Notes: generated from the sequence alone by a model not told the origin. Counted from the first letter of the stretch, positions 17,012-26,281 are shown. The stretch is DNA of 64,000 nt from Roseivivax sp. THAF197b (GCF_009363255.1 NZ_CP045318.1:33501-97500), one strand, 5' to 3'. Translations and numbers: made by a program.

Positions 17012-18934
17012 ATGAAGCGTACCCTCGGCACATGCTATTACCCCGAGCACTGGCCGCGTGAGATCTGGCAGGACGACGCGCGCCGCATGGTCGAGGCAGG
17101 CCTCACCTGGGTCCGGATCGGCGAATTTGCATGGTCGCGGCTCGAACCCGAGCCCGGCCGGTACGCCTTCGATTGGCTTGACGAGGCCATCGAGGTGCTT
17201 GGTGCGGCAGGTCTGCGCGTGGTGCTCGGCACGCCCACCGCGACGCCGCCGCGCTGGATGATCGACCGGCATCCCGACATGCTGGCGGTCGATGCGGAGG
17301 GGCGTCCGCGCAAGTTCGGCTCGCGCAGGCATTATTGCTTCAGCCATGAAGGCTACAAGGCCGAGTGCGGAAAGATCGTCACGGAACTCGCCGCGCGATA
17401 CGGGCAGAACCCGCACGTCGCCGCCTGGCAGACCGACAACGAATATGGCTGCCACGATACCACGATCTCCTACAGCGATGCGGCACGCAAAGCGTTTCGG
17501 CGCTGGCTCCGCGCGCGCTATCCGGGGCCGTCCAATGACGGTGATATCCGCGCCTTGAACGCCGCCTGGGGCAATGTCTTCTGGTCGATGGAATACGCCG
17601 ATTTCGACGATATCGACCTGCCCAACCTGACCGTGACCGAACCGAACCCGAGCCACGTTCTCGATTTCCGGCGCTTCTCGTCCGATCAGGTGGTGGCGTT
17701 CAACCGCCTGCAGACCGAGATCATTCGCGCCCATTCCAGCGCGCCCATCGCGCATAATTACATGGGGCGGGTCACCGATTTCGATCACTACAAGGTCGGC
17801 GCCGATCTGGAAATCTCCTCCTGGGACAGCTACCCGCTCGGCTTTCTCGAGGACCGCGTGCCTGCGACGGTGGAACAGCAGCGGCTCTATGCCCGACAGG
17901 GCGATCCGGATTTCCAGGCCTTTCATCACGATCTTTACCGGGCCGTCGGGCGCGGTCGCCTCTGGGTGATGGAGCAGCAGCCGGGGCCGGTGAACTGGGC
18001 GCCTTACAACCCTGCACCCCTGCCGGGCATGGTGCGGCTCTGGTCGTGGGAGGCCTTCGCCCACGGCGCCGAGGCCGTGTGCTACTTCCGCTGGCGGCAG
18101 GCCCCCATGGCGCAGGAGCAGATGCATGCCGGGTTGCTGCGTCCCGACAGCGCCGAGGCGCAGGGCCTCAAGGAGGCGCGGCAGGTCGCGGCGGAACTGG
18201 CCGAGACACCGGAGGTGAGCCCTGCGCAATCCCCGGTCGCGCTCATTTTCGACTATGACGCCGAATGGGCTTGGGCGATCCAGCCGCATGGCGCGGGGCT
18301 CAGCTATTTTGAGCTGGTCTTCGAAACCTACCGCGCGCTGCGCCGGGCAGGGCATTCGGTGGATATCCTGCCGCCGGATCCCGCCGCATTGGAGGGCTAC
18401 AAGCTGATCGCCGCGCCCGGACTGATGCATGTCCCGGAGGCGCTGAAAACGGCGTTCGTGGAAAGCGGCGCGATTGTGCTTCTCGGTCCGCGCACTGCTG
18501 CGCGAGACGGCAACATGCGCATCCCGGTGCCCTTGCCGCCCGCCTTGCCGGGCTTTGATGTCACCGTGACGCATGTAGAAAGCCTGCGGCCCGATACACC
18601 CGTGGCTTTGAAAGGCGGCGGTACGATCCGCAGCTACCGCGAGGTGCTGGAAACCGGTGAAGAGGTGCTGGAGACCACGACAGAGGGCGAAGCGGTCGTG
18701 GTTGCGCAGGGTCATCTGATCTACGTCGCAGGCTGGCTGGATGCCGAGGCCATGCGTCGTTCCGTCAAAGACGCGTCCGAACGCGCCGGTCTTGCAACGC
18801 TCGATCTGCCCGAAAGCGTGCGCTGCCGCGATACGGGCGCTGATCGGTTCTGGTTCAACTATGCAACGGTCCCGCAGGAGGTGGATGGCAGGACGTTGCC
18901 ACCCATATCCGTGACGCGGGAGCCCCGGGCCTAA
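17012..18934 (+). CDS. beta-galactosidase, GH42
   Basis: Retaining beta-galactosidase acting on lactose-like or plant/algal galactosides in the cytoplasm (no signal peptide). The 640-residue protein has the GH42 catalytic barrel (residues about 8-380), with acid/base Glu in WQTDNEYG (about residue 144) and nucleophile Glu in WVMEQQPGPVNW (about residue 321). A trimerisation domain resembling a glutamine amidotransferase fold and a short C-terminal beta domain follow. GGAG precedes the ATG. Last gene of the plus-strand operon, 36 bp after galK. Having both a GH36 and a GH42 enzyme means the island can use both anomers. Confidence 0.92.
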   Translation: MKRTLGTCYYPEHWPREIWQDDARRMVEAGLTWVRIGEFAWSRLEPEPGRYAFDWLDEAIEVLGAAGLRVVLGTPTATPPRWMIDRHPDMLAVDAEGRPRKFGSRRHYCFSHEGYKAECGKIVTELAARYGQNPHVAAWQTDNEYGCHDTTISYSDAARKAFRRWLRARYPGPSNDGDIRALNAAWGNVFWSMEYADFDDIDLPNLTVTEPNPSHVLDFRRFSSDQVVAFNRLQTEIIRAHSSAPIAHNYMGRVTDFDHYKVGADLEISSWDSYPLGFLEDRVPATVEQQRLYARQGDPDFQAFHHDLYRAVGRGRLWVMEQQPGPVNWAPYNPAPLPGMVRLWSWEAFAHGAEAVCYFRWRQAPMAQEQMHAGLLRPDSAEAQGLKEARQVAAELAETPEVSPAQSPVALIFDYDAEWAWAIQPHGAGLSYFELVFETYRALRRAGHSVDILPPDPAALEGYKLIAAPGLMHVPEALKTAFVESGAIVLLGPRTAARDGNMRIPVPLPPALPGFDVTVTHVESLRPDTPVALKGGGTIRSYREVLETGEEVLETTTEGEAVVVAQGHLIYVAGWLDAEAMRRSVKDASERAGLATLDLPESVRCRDTGADRFWFNYATVPQEVDGRTLPPISVTREPRA

Positions 18935-19080
18935 ACGCCATTCATGCGCAGATTGCTGACATTCCCGGAGGGGGTGCAGGCCTGATACAGTCGCGCTTCC
19001 CCTTCTCGGCATTGCGTGCCGTCTTCTCGATCCGGGGACCGTGGAGAGGTCGGAGCGCAGGCTTGTGTCGCGCAGGTGCC

Positions 19081-20406
19081 TCAAACACCGGGGATGCAAA
19101 ATTCAACGGCTGTACCGCGTGATACGTCCAGCAGCCGGACCGTGCCCGCATGGATCTGCGCCACGTTGTCGACGATGGCGAGGCCGAGGCCAGAGCCGCC
19201 GCCCGCTTCCAGTTGACCGAACCGTCGAAAGGCGAGATCGGCCTTGTCCATTGGCAAGCCCCGACCGTCATCTTCGATGGTGACGCAGGCGTTTTTATCT
19301 TCCTTGGAAGTGCGTACGGTGATTGCAGTCAGCTCCGGCCCGCCATGTTGCAGGGCGTTCTCGATTACATTGGTAATGGCTTCGCCCAATAGAACGGCGT
19401 CACCCTGAACGCGTAGAGGCTCGGGTGTTTGAACCAATTCGAAGCTGAGATCTCGGGACAGGATCGCGGGGCCGAGATCGGAACAGGCCTGGGCTGCCAC
19501 ATCGTTCAGATCGAGCGTGGCGAAGTCTCGCGGTCCGTCGAAACGCAGCCGCTCGAGCGACAGGAGCTGCTCGGCCAAGCGCGCGGATTTGCGTGCCGCC
19601 TTGATCAGATCGCGCTGGTGTCTTTCGCGGTCCTTCGGGTCTTGGATATCGGGCATCGTTTCGGCCAGGAAAAGCAAGGCCGAGGCCGGATTGCGCAGCT
19701 GGTGAGCGGCGTCGGAAATGAAGGATTGATGCGTCTCGATATTGCGCGCGACCTGCCCGAAAAGGCGGTTCAGCGTGCCGACAATAGCCGCCACCTCAAC
19801 CGGGACCGGGCGCTTTATGCGCCGCAGATCATCGGGCGAACGCTGTTCGATGGCATTTTGCAGATCCCGCAACGGGCGCAGGCCCACCTGCACGCCGAAC
19901 CAGACCACAAATGCGAGAGCCAGCATCAGCACGGCCATCAAACCCGCGGCGCGCTGGGCAAGGGTGGCTGCAAAGGCGGCGCGGTCACTGAGACGCTGCC
20001 AGACGGTTACCACGGCCTGACCCGTCATGGTGCCGATGCTCACCGTTTCGGACATGCGCAACACGCGCACGCGCTCATCGCGGTAATCGGCAAGAAAATA
20101 GGCGGGCTCGTCGCTGTCCGAGCTGCCGGGCGCATTGGGCGGATAGACGTAACCAATGACATAGATGCCGCCCGGACCGGTCACATGATAGAAAATCTCG
20201 CCGCCCCCCGCATCGGACACGATCTCGCGGGTGCTGGGGGACAGCGCATCGCCCTCCGAGATCGTGACATCCCGCGAAATGGCGAGCGCCGCGGATAACA
20301 GGCTGCGGTCGAAGAGATCCTCCGCCGTGCGCTTGGCCACCTCGTAGCGCCAGATGCCGAGCAGCACCGAGACGACGAGGAGCGGCGCAAGGATCAGCAG
20401 GAACAA
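19081..20406 (-). CDS. sensor histidine kinase, TctE-like (5' end apparently frameshifted)
   Basis: Membrane sensor kinase of about 441 residues. A first membrane segment opens the frame (LLILAPLLVVSVLLGIW), a periplasmic 2CSK-type sensor domain follows, then a second membrane segment near residue 153. HAMP, the H-box SDAAHQLRNPAS with the phospho-accepting His, the N-box NVIENALQHG, and the ATP-lid motifs DDGRGLP and GSGLGLAI come next. The only start in this frame is TTG at 20406, inside the first helix. An ATG at 20431 that overlaps the response-regulator stop as ATGA would fit family starts, but it is out of frame by 2 bases at a CGCGCG tract (20408-20413). The gene may therefore be damaged or the sequence may carry an error. 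Confidence 0.8.
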   Translation of the reverse strand: MFLLILAPLLVVSVLLGIWRYEVAKRTAEDLFDRSLLSAALAISRDVTISEGDALSPSTREIVSDAGGGEIFYHVTGPGGIYVIGYVYPPNAPGSSDSDEPAYFLADYRDERVRVLRMSETVSIGTMTGQAVVTVWQRLSDRAAFAATLAQRAAGLMAVLMLALAFVVWFGVQVGLRPLRDLQNAIEQRSPDDLRRIKRPVPVEVAAIVGTLNRLFGQVARNIETHQSFISDAAHQLRNPASALLFLAETMPDIQDPKDRERHQRDLIKAARKSARLAEQLLSLERLRFDGPRDFATLDLNDVAAQACSDLGPAILSRDLSFELVQTPEPLRVQGDAVLLGEAITNVIENALQHGGPELTAITVRTSKEDKNACVTIEDDGRGLPMDKADLAFRRFGQLEAGGGSGLGLAIVDNVAQIHAGTVRLLDVSRGTAVEFCIPGV

Positions 20407-20427
20407 CCGCGCGAAGCGACAAGGCGG

Positions 20428-21150
20428 TCATGAGCCGGTCAGGTCCAACATGTAGCCCAACCCGCGCGCGGTCTTGATGCGCACGCCATGTTGTTCGAGC
20501 CTGCGCCTGAGCCGCGACACATGCGGCTCGATCGCGCTGTCGTCGACATCGGCCCCGGTACCGTAGACACGGGTCAGAAGCTGGGCCTTCGAGACGATCC
20601 GGCCGCGTCGTTCGAGCAGGCATTCGAGGGTGGCGATCTCCTTGTGCGGCACATCGAGCGACGTGTCGCCATCCATCAGCTGCCGACTTGTGCGATCGAA
20701 GGTCAGCGCGCCCAGATGGTCGCGCGCCGAGAACACGAGGTTCTTGCGCCGCGCCATCGCGCGCAGCCGGGCCTCGAGCTCGTCCATCTCGAAGGGCTTG
20801 GTCAGGTAGTCGTCCGCCCTGGCATCGAGCCCCGCCACCCGCTCCTCCGTCTCGCTGCGCGCAGTCAGAAGGATCACCGGCGTGCCATCGCCGCGGCCGC
20901 GGAGCGCCCGCAGAACCGACAGGCCGTCCAGCCCCGGAAGATTGATATCGAGAACGATCAGGTCGGCCCCGTCCCCCTTGAGAAAATCATCCACCGCCTG
21001 CCCATCGTGCAGAAGGTCTACGGCGTGGCCGCGATGCCGCAATCGGGACGCGATCCCGGTGGCGAGCGCTTCGTTATCCTCGATGATTGCAATGCGTATG
21101 CCCGAAACTTTGTCACGATGCGCAAGTTTCGCGCAAAGTTGAGACCGCAA
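20428..21150 (-). CDS. response regulator, OmpR/TctD-like
   Basis: Two-component response regulator of about 240 residues. The receiver domain has the acidic pair in IIEDNEAL, the phospho-acceptor Asp in LIVLDINLPG, Thr in LLTARSE and Lys in YLTKPFE. The C-terminal winged helix DNA-binding domain ends RIKTARGLGYML. No ATG in frame precedes the receiver; TTG at 21150 with GGGGAA just upstream is the best start. It is divergent from the TctC gene, which is the usual arrangement for TctDE control of tricarboxylate uptake. Confidence 0.85.
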   Translation of the reverse strand: MRSQLCAKLAHRDKVSGIRIAIIEDNEALATGIASRLRHRGHAVDLLHDGQAVDDFLKGDGADLIVLDINLPGLDGLSVLRALRGRGDGTPVILLTARSETEERVAGLDARADDYLTKPFEMDELEARLRAMARRKNLVFSARDHLGALTFDRTSRQLMDGDTSLDVPHKEIATLECLLERRGRIVSKAQLLTRVYGTGADVDDSAIEPHVSRLRRRLEQHGVRIKTARGLGYMLDLTGS

Positions 21151-21245
21151 GTTCCCCGCATTGGAGGAGGGGATTCGTCCCTTTGGACAGTCAAACTTAT
21201 CGCCGCGCCTCGCGTCCGGGATACACCGGTCTGTGGGAGGACATC

Positions 21246-22322
21246 ATGACCATCAAGACATTCGCGGGTACCGTTGCCACCGCTGCACTTCTCGCGTCTT
21301 CGGCCGCCGCCGAAGTCGACTTTTCCGGCAAGACGATCGAATGGGTAATCCCGTTCTCGGAAACCGGCGGGTCGGCCAAGTGGGCCAACTTCTTCGCACC
21401 GCTCCTGGCGGAAGAGCTGCCGGGCAACCCGACCGTCGTGGTCAAGTTCATGCCGGGTGCCGGTTCGACCAAGGGCGCCAACTGGTTCCAGGAGCAGGAG
21501 CATGAAAACGGCACGCTGCTGTTCGGCACATCCGGCTCCACGCAGTTCCCGTTCCTTCTCGGCGATCCCCGCGTGCGCTATGAGTATAGCGACTGGACCC
21601 CCGTCATGGCCTCGGGCACGGGCGGTGTCGCCTACCTGAACGCCGAGGATGGCGCCAATTTCGACGGCTCGGCCAATGCGCTTCAGGACACCGATTTCAT
21701 CTATGGCAGCCAGGGTGCCACCCGCCTCGATCTCGTGCCGCTGCTGGCTTGGGAAATGCTCGGCATGAATGTTGAGCCGGTCTTCGGGATCAAGGGCCGC
21801 GGCGACGGTCGCCTGATGTTCGAGCGCGGTGAAGCCACGATCGACTACCAGACGTCCTCGGGCTATCTCGGCGCGTCAGCCGATCTGGTCGCGCAGGGCA
21901 AGGCCGTGCCGATGATGACCTGGGGCGCGCTGGATGCCGATGGCAACATTGTCCGCGACCCGACCTTCCCCGACATCCCGACCTTCAAGGAAGTCTGCGA
22001 AGCCACCGATGGCTGCGCGACCTCCGGCGAGGCCTGGGACGCGTGGAAAGCCTTCTTCGTCGCGGGCTTCCCGGTGCAGAAGATCGCCTTCCTGCCTGCA
22101 GGCACGCCCGATGACGTGGCGCAGGCCTATTCTGACGCCTTCGATGCCGTCCGCAATCGCGACGACTTCGCCACCATCGCCGAAAAGCGCGTCGGCAAAT
22201 ACGACGTCTTCGTCGGCGAAGGCGCGCAGAAGGCCACCACGGCCGACACGACCGTGTCGGACGAAGCGAAGACCTTCGTGCAGAATTGGCTGCAAGAAGC
22301 CTACGGCGTGTCGCTGAACTGA
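21246..22322 (+). CDS. tctC: tripartite tricarboxylate transporter (TTT) substrate-binding protein
   Basis: Periplasmic receptor of the TctABC-type transporter. The 358-residue protein has a signal peptide (MTIKTFAGTVATAALLASS, cleaved after AAA). It shows the Bug/TctC fold motifs: IEWVIPFSETGGSAKWA, PTVVVKFMPGAGSTKGANWF and a PAGTPDDVAQAYSDAF segment near residue 285. GGGAGGAC lies before the ATG at 21246. The gene looks intact, but its membrane partner genes have been deleted immediately downstream, so the receptor is probably an orphan. In roseobacters such receptors often bind citrate or tricarballylate; the ligand here is inference. Confidence 0.88.
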   Translation: MTIKTFAGTVATAALLASSAAAEVDFSGKTIEWVIPFSETGGSAKWANFFAPLLAEELPGNPTVVVKFMPGAGSTKGANWFQEQEHENGTLLFGTSGSTQFPFLLGDPRVRYEYSDWTPVMASGTGGVAYLNAEDGANFDGSANALQDTDFIYGSQGATRLDLVPLLAWEMLGMNVEPVFGIKGRGDGRLMFERGEATIDYQTSSGYLGASADLVAQGKAVPMMTWGALDADGNIVRDPTFPDIPTFKEVCEATDGCATSGEAWDAWKAFFVAGFPVQKIAFLPAGTPDDVAQAYSDAFDAVRNRDDFATIAEKRVGKYDVFVGEGAQKATTADTTVSDEAKTFVQNWLQEAYGVSLN

Positions 22323-22333
22323 GCACATAGCCC

Positions 22334-22362
22334 GCGCGGTCCCCTCTCTCCCGGGACCGCGC
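22334..22362 (+). promoter_or_regulatory. intercistronic hairpin after tctC
   Basis: A 10-bp perfect stem GCGCGGTCCC/GGGACCGCGC with a 9-base loop, followed by CTCTTT. It sits between tctC and the tctA remnant and could act as a weak terminator or as a stabiliser of the receptor message. Confidence 0.6.
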
Positions 22363-22400
22363 CTCTTTCCTGACACTTCCGACAACCGGAGGCCGGTGCG

Positions 22401-22560
22401 ATGGACATCTTCGCAACCGCCCTGCCTGCGCTTGGCCAAGCATGGGCCCTCATCTTGCAACCCGTCGTTTTGGGGTATCTCGTTCTGGGCGTGGTCATGG
22501 GACTTGCCGTTGGCGTGTTTCCGGGCCTCGGCGGCATCGCGGGTCTGTCGTTGCTGTTGC
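22401..22560 (+). pseudogene. tctA: 5' remnant of tctA (TTT transporter large membrane subunit)
   Basis: The first 53 codons match the start of TctA: a hydrophobic N-terminus and the conserved GVVMGLAVGVFPGLGGIAGL motif that opens the family's first repeat. TctA is normally about 500 residues. Similarity stops abruptly near 22560 inside a run of Leu codons. The ribosome site (CGGAGG) and ATG are preserved. The reading frame continues to 22868 only as nonsense out of phase with the following fragment. Confidence 0.8.
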
Positions 22561-22860
22561 GGGGTCCTGTTGACGGTCGGATCCGGAGCGCTCGCCTGGC
22601 TGAAGACCAAGGCCGATCCGGATCTTGGCGCGCAAGGCGCCTGGGGCGGCGAGATGGCCTTTGTCCTTCTGCTCGGTGCTGTCGGGGCGACGGGTCTTGC
22701 GCTTTATGCGGCGACGGGCACCGGGGCGGTCGCGTGGCTTCTGGCGCTCCATCTCGGGCTCGTGCTGACATTCTTCCTGCTGACGCCCTATTCCAAGATG
22801 GCGCACGGGATCTACCGGCTGGCCGCGCTCACGATCGAAGCGGCGCGGCAACGCGGGTAG
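22561..22860 (+). pseudogene. 3' remnant of a tcuB-like (CitB family) membrane protein gene
   Basis: In the frame one base after that of tctA, about 98 codons resemble the membrane C-terminus of TcuB/CitB, the electron-transfer partner of tricarballylate dehydrogenase. Visible features are a membrane segment (AFVLLLGAVGATGLALYAAT), a second with the conserved HLGLVLTFFLLTPYSKMAHG signature, and RLAALTIEAARQRG at the end. The iron-sulfur N-terminal part is absent. The scar implies loss of the rest of tctA, any tcuA and most of tcuB in one deletion. Confidence 0.7.
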
Positions 22861-23020
22861 GCCCCTAACGGGTAATTGCGGGTCCCGGTCGCAATGAGGT
22901 CTTGAGCCGGGTCGATTGCGGGGTCCCGCGCGCGGTCATTCTGCGCAGAGGACTCGCGAGGCTCGCACGGGACGGGACCGGGCGCATTCGAGACACCCGG
23001 TCCTAATCTCGATCCGAGGG

Positions 23021-24007
23021 TCAGATTTCCACGACCACTTTGCCCATGGCCTGACCGCTCTTGAGCCGCGCATAGGCGTCTCCGACCTCGGCGAAGCTGA
23101 AGGTTTTCTCGTCCAGCAACGGAGTGACGCTGCCCGCATCCACCAGCTTTGCGAGGCCGGACAGAATTCCTCCATGTGTCTCGCGACCGACATCGTGCAG
23201 CATCGGAAGCAGCATGAAGACGACATGCAGGGACAGGCCTTTGAAATGCGCAGGCGAGAGGTCGAGCTCCAGCAAGGCGACGGTCGTGACGACGTGCGCG
23301 TTCAGGGCGGCTGCCGCGAAAGAGTTGGTCATATTCTCGCCGCCGACCGAGTCGAAGACCACATCGAATCCGGCGCCGCCGGTATGAGCGGCGACATAGG
23401 CCTCGACTGTCTCGGCCGCGTAGTCGATGGGGGCCGCGCCGAATGTCTTGATCGCGGACAGCTTCGCGTCACCCGTTCCGGTCGACCAAACGTCCGCGCC
23501 GAGATGCTGCGCCAGTTGCACGGCGATATGGCCGACGCCTCCGGCCCCGCCATGCACGAGCACCTTGTGACCTTTGCCTGCCCCGGCGCGCTTGAGGCCT
23601 TCCCAGGCGGTGATGCCGACGAGCGGCAGGGCCGCGGCTTCGCGCATGCTCAGCGATTTGGGCTTGTGGGCGATCAGGCGGACATCGGCCAGCATGAACT
23701 CGGCCAAGGCGCCCTGAAGGTCCGCAAGACCGCCCGCGCAGCCATAGACCTCGTCACCAACGGCGAAGCCTTTGACATCCGCGCCCACCTCTTCGACGAT
23801 CCCCGCGAAATCCATGCTGAGAATGGCGGGCAGATCGGGCGAGAGCGGCAGATCCTTGCCCATGTCGCGGATCATCGTGTCAACGGTATTCACGCTCGTC
23901 GCCTTGACGCGCACGAGGACATGGCCGGGCTTGACCGCCGGGCGCTCGATCTCGGTGGGCGTGAAGATGGCATCGGGGCCGTAGTCGTTCAGGATCATCT
24001 TCTTCAT
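23021..24007 (-). CDS. medium-chain reductase, NADPH:quinone oxidoreductase-like
   Basis: Zinc-independent MDR family oxidoreductase of 328 residues. The GroES-like N-terminal domain ends near residue 120 and has no zinc-ligand Cys/His set. The Rossmann domain carries the glycine motif VHGGAGGVGHIAVQLAQ near residue 150. It probably reduces quinones or activated alkenes with NADPH. It is the last gene of a four-gene minus-strand set with the SDR at 24126, the broken luciferase-like gene and the DUF1330 gene, but a 118-bp AT-rich gap before it could hold its own promoter. Substrate unknown. Confidence 0.88.
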   Translation of the reverse strand: MKKMILNDYGPDAIFTPTEIERPAVKPGHVLVRVKATSVNTVDTMIRDMGKDLPLSPDLPAILSMDFAGIVEEVGADVKGFAVGDEVYGCAGGLADLQGALAEFMLADVRLIAHKPKSLSMREAAALPLVGITAWEGLKRAGAGKGHKVLVHGGAGGVGHIAVQLAQHLGADVWSTGTGDAKLSAIKTFGAAPIDYAAETVEAYVAAHTGGAGFDVVFDSVGGENMTNSFAAAALNAHVVTTVALLELDLSPAHFKGLSLHVVFMLLPMLHDVGRETHGGILSGLAKLVDAGSVTPLLDEKTFSFAEVGDAYARLKSGQAMGKVVVEI

Positions 24008-24125
24008 CGGAAACTCCGGATAGGGGGTGCGTTGACCCGGAGATATTTCCCTATGAATTTTGATATCATCCGTAGAAATATGATTTCAGTTTTCGGTTTC
24101 CGGGTATAAATGCGCGTCTTGCCCG

Positions 24126-24911
24126 TCAGCCCACGGCGGCAAGATCCCGGATCGCGCGCATCACCGCAGCCACTTGCGACGCGTCGCGCGCGCTTGCATT
24201 GGGTTCGGCGAATTTCCCGCTGTCATTGTCGAAATAGCGGCCCGACGCCTCTGCGAATTCTTCCGAAAGGGCTGCGCGACACAGGATATCGGCCCCGATC
24301 GACAGGTCGCTGCCCGCGACGCCGAAGCCTTCCCTGACCATCTTCGAGGCGAGCAGCGAGCCCGGATTGACGGGAATGAAGACGGGTCCCTCCGGGAGGT
24401 CCTGCGCCATCTGCCGCGTCCAGATCGTGATCGCAAGCTTGCTCTGCGCATAGGCCTCCATGTGATCGAGGTCGTGCTCACCACGCAGGGCTGCAACATC
24501 GACGGTCGCCTGCGCTGCCGAGGACAGGTTCACGACGCGCCCCGTCGGGGGAATGATGGGCAGCAAGCGCCGTGTGAGCAGGTAGGGCGCGACGGTATTG
24601 ACCACGAAGCGGGTGTCGAGCCCGTCGGGCGTGCGGGTCTGCGCGGTCTTGAAAACCCCGGCATTGTTGATCAGCACGTCAAGTCGGTCGTGATGCGCGA
24701 GGATTTCCTCGGCCAACGCCTCCACCTGGTCCAGCCGGGAAAGATCGGCCCGGAAGGTTGCGGGGTCGGTGCCCACCTCGCGGGCCGCAGTCGCGAGCTT
24801 TTCGGCGCTGCGGCCGTGAAGCAGCACGGTGTGACCGTCCGCAGCCAGCGTTTTGGCGGTCCGCAGGCCGATGCCATCGGTCGCGCCGGTGATCAGGATC
24901 GTCTTGAACAT
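24126..24911 (-). CDS. short-chain dehydrogenase/reductase
   Basis: Classical SDR-type NAD(P)-dependent oxidoreductase, 261 residues. Motifs: TGATDGIG cofactor loop near residue 8, NNAGV near residue 86, catalytic Ser in VVNLSSAAQA and the YAQSK catalytic Tyr/Lys pair near residue 155. The shape resembles the retinol dehydrogenase/protochlorophyllide reductase-like subgroup. The start ATG at 24911 is preceded by GGAGACATCCC on the minus strand. It lies 11 bp after the luciferase-like pseudogene in the same operon. Substrate not recognisable. Confidence 0.88.
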   Translation of the reverse strand: MFKTILITGATDGIGLRTAKTLAADGHTVLLHGRSAEKLATAAREVGTDPATFRADLSRLDQVEALAEEILAHHDRLDVLINNAGVFKTAQTRTPDGLDTRFVVNTVAPYLLTRRLLPIIPPTGRVVNLSSAAQATVDVAALRGEHDLDHMEAYAQSKLAITIWTRQMAQDLPEGPVFIPVNPGSLLASKMVREGFGVAGSDLSIGADILCRAALSEEFAEASGRYFDNDSGKFAEPNASARDASQVAAVMRAIRDLAAVG

Positions 24912-24922
24912 GGGATGTCTCC

Positions 24923-25891
24923 TCAGATGTGGAAATGCGGCAGGATTTCTTTTGCCAATCGCTGCAGGGTAGGTTCGATGCCCGCGCTGTTGAATCGCAG
25001 GTTCAGCGCGACGTGGTTGATGCCGAGATCGCGGATGTCGGTCAGGTAGGACCGCAGATGATCCGTGCCTGACCGGAAGCCCAAGTGAATGGGTTCGGGG
25101 CGTGCATCCGCGTCCTCGGCAAGATCGACATAGAGCGGTTGCATCACCGGCTTGTCGGGCAGGCCTGCCTCGGCTGTGTTGGACGATACGCTGCCACGGC
25201 GCGGGCCTGCGTGATGGCGTCGCGCGGATAGTTCATCTAGCCATCGCCATTGCCCGCGATCCAATCCGGAGATTGCTGGCTGCCCCCGGTGATCAGCAGT
25301 GGCAATCGTCCCGCCGTGGGTTTCGGCAGCATGTCGATACCGTCCGACAGGCGGCCCTGCGCGGTGTCCCGACGCGGGTAATCCTCCGCCATCGTACGGA
25401 TGTAGTCGAAACTGTCGCGGAACCGCGCGCCGCGATCCTCGAAGCCCATGTTAAGCGCGGGGTATTCATCGGGCCGGTCGCCGGAGGCGATGCCGAGCAG
25501 AAGCCGCCCACCCGAAAGCACGTCCGCAGAGGCCGCCGCCTTGGCCACATGGGCGGGGTGGCGCAGGGGGCAGGACAACGCTCGCCACGCCAAGCGCGAT
25601 GTCGCGGGTCGAGGCGGCCAGCGCGCCAAGGTGAACGAACGGATCGAACACCTGCCTGGCATCGCCGAAGGACGGCACGTTGAACGGCACGTCCCGAAGC
25701 CACAGCGCCGAAAAGCCCAGACCGTCCGCGAGCCGCGCAAGGTCCATATGGCGCGCCATGTCCGGTACGGCGCTATGCGGATAGGCCGCCAGTGGCACGA
25801 CGAGGCCGATGCTGAGCCGCCCGGGGCGGAAGGTGGCATCGAAGCCTCGGTTGAGGGGTTCGAACGCGGGGGAGGTCTGGTCAGGCATCAT
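24923..25891 (-). pseudogene. luciferase-like (LLM) flavin monooxygenase, broken by two frameshifts and a stop
   Basis: The three translated pieces together match the LLM class, similar to the BA3436-type subgroup as I recall it. The first piece (from 25891) ends its similarity at a C5 tract, 25566-25570 on the plus strand as GGGGG, where four would keep the frame. The second piece, with VLSGGRLLLGIASGDRP, ends at a TAG (25237-25239) where the family has Trp in GDGWM. A further shift near 25190 returns to the first frame for the last part (AGLPDKPVMQPLYVDLAED). At least two indels and a nonsense change make a pseudogene far more likely than a sequencing error alone. Confidence 0.85.
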
Positions 25892-25915
25892 GCGCTCCGT
25901 GCTGGGGCTCTGCCG

Positions 25916-26218
25916 TCAGGCGAGATCGTCCTTGCCCGCGACGAGCCAGTGGAAGCTGGTCGATCCGGCATGGCGATTTGCGAGATGGGGCGCATAGTCG
26001 GGATCATCCATGAAGGCCTGTGCCGCTTCGGCGGAGGGCCATTCGATCAGGATGCGCAGAGCCGCCTCGCGTGCGGGCCCTTCCAGTTGCTCGTGGCTGG
26101 TCGTCCGCGCGAGGTATCGCCCGCCATGCTGTGCGATCAGTCGGTTGGCGGTGGGCAGGTAGTCGGCAATCCAGTCTTCGGCCCGGGGCGTCACTTCGAG
26201 GATCGAATAATGCGTCAC
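25916..26218 (-). CDS. DUF1330 domain protein
   Basis: Small protein of 100 residues with the dimeric alpha-beta barrel pattern of the DUF1330 family: ADYLPTANRLIAQHGGRYLAR, then LRILIEWPSAEAAQAFMDDP and a C-terminal STSFHWLVAG. Function of the family is not established; the fold is shared with small monooxygenases. The GTG start at 26218 follows AAAGGAA. It is the first gene of the oxidoreductase operon facing the LysR gene, 24 bp before the luciferase-like pseudogene. Confidence 0.85.
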   Translation of the reverse strand: MTHYSILEVTPRAEDWIADYLPTANRLIAQHGGRYLARTTSHEQLEGPAREAALRILIEWPSAEAAQAFMDDPDYAPHLANRHAGSTSFHWLVAGKDDLA

Positions 26219-26281
26219 AGTCTGTTCCTTTCATTGGATGTACTGCGTTGGAGGCGTCAGCGTGGTGCCAAGTTATCCCTT

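Noticed and set aside
16130..19099. A 989-codon minus-strand open frame
   Set aside because: Antisense to galK and the GH42 gene, with no domain signature.
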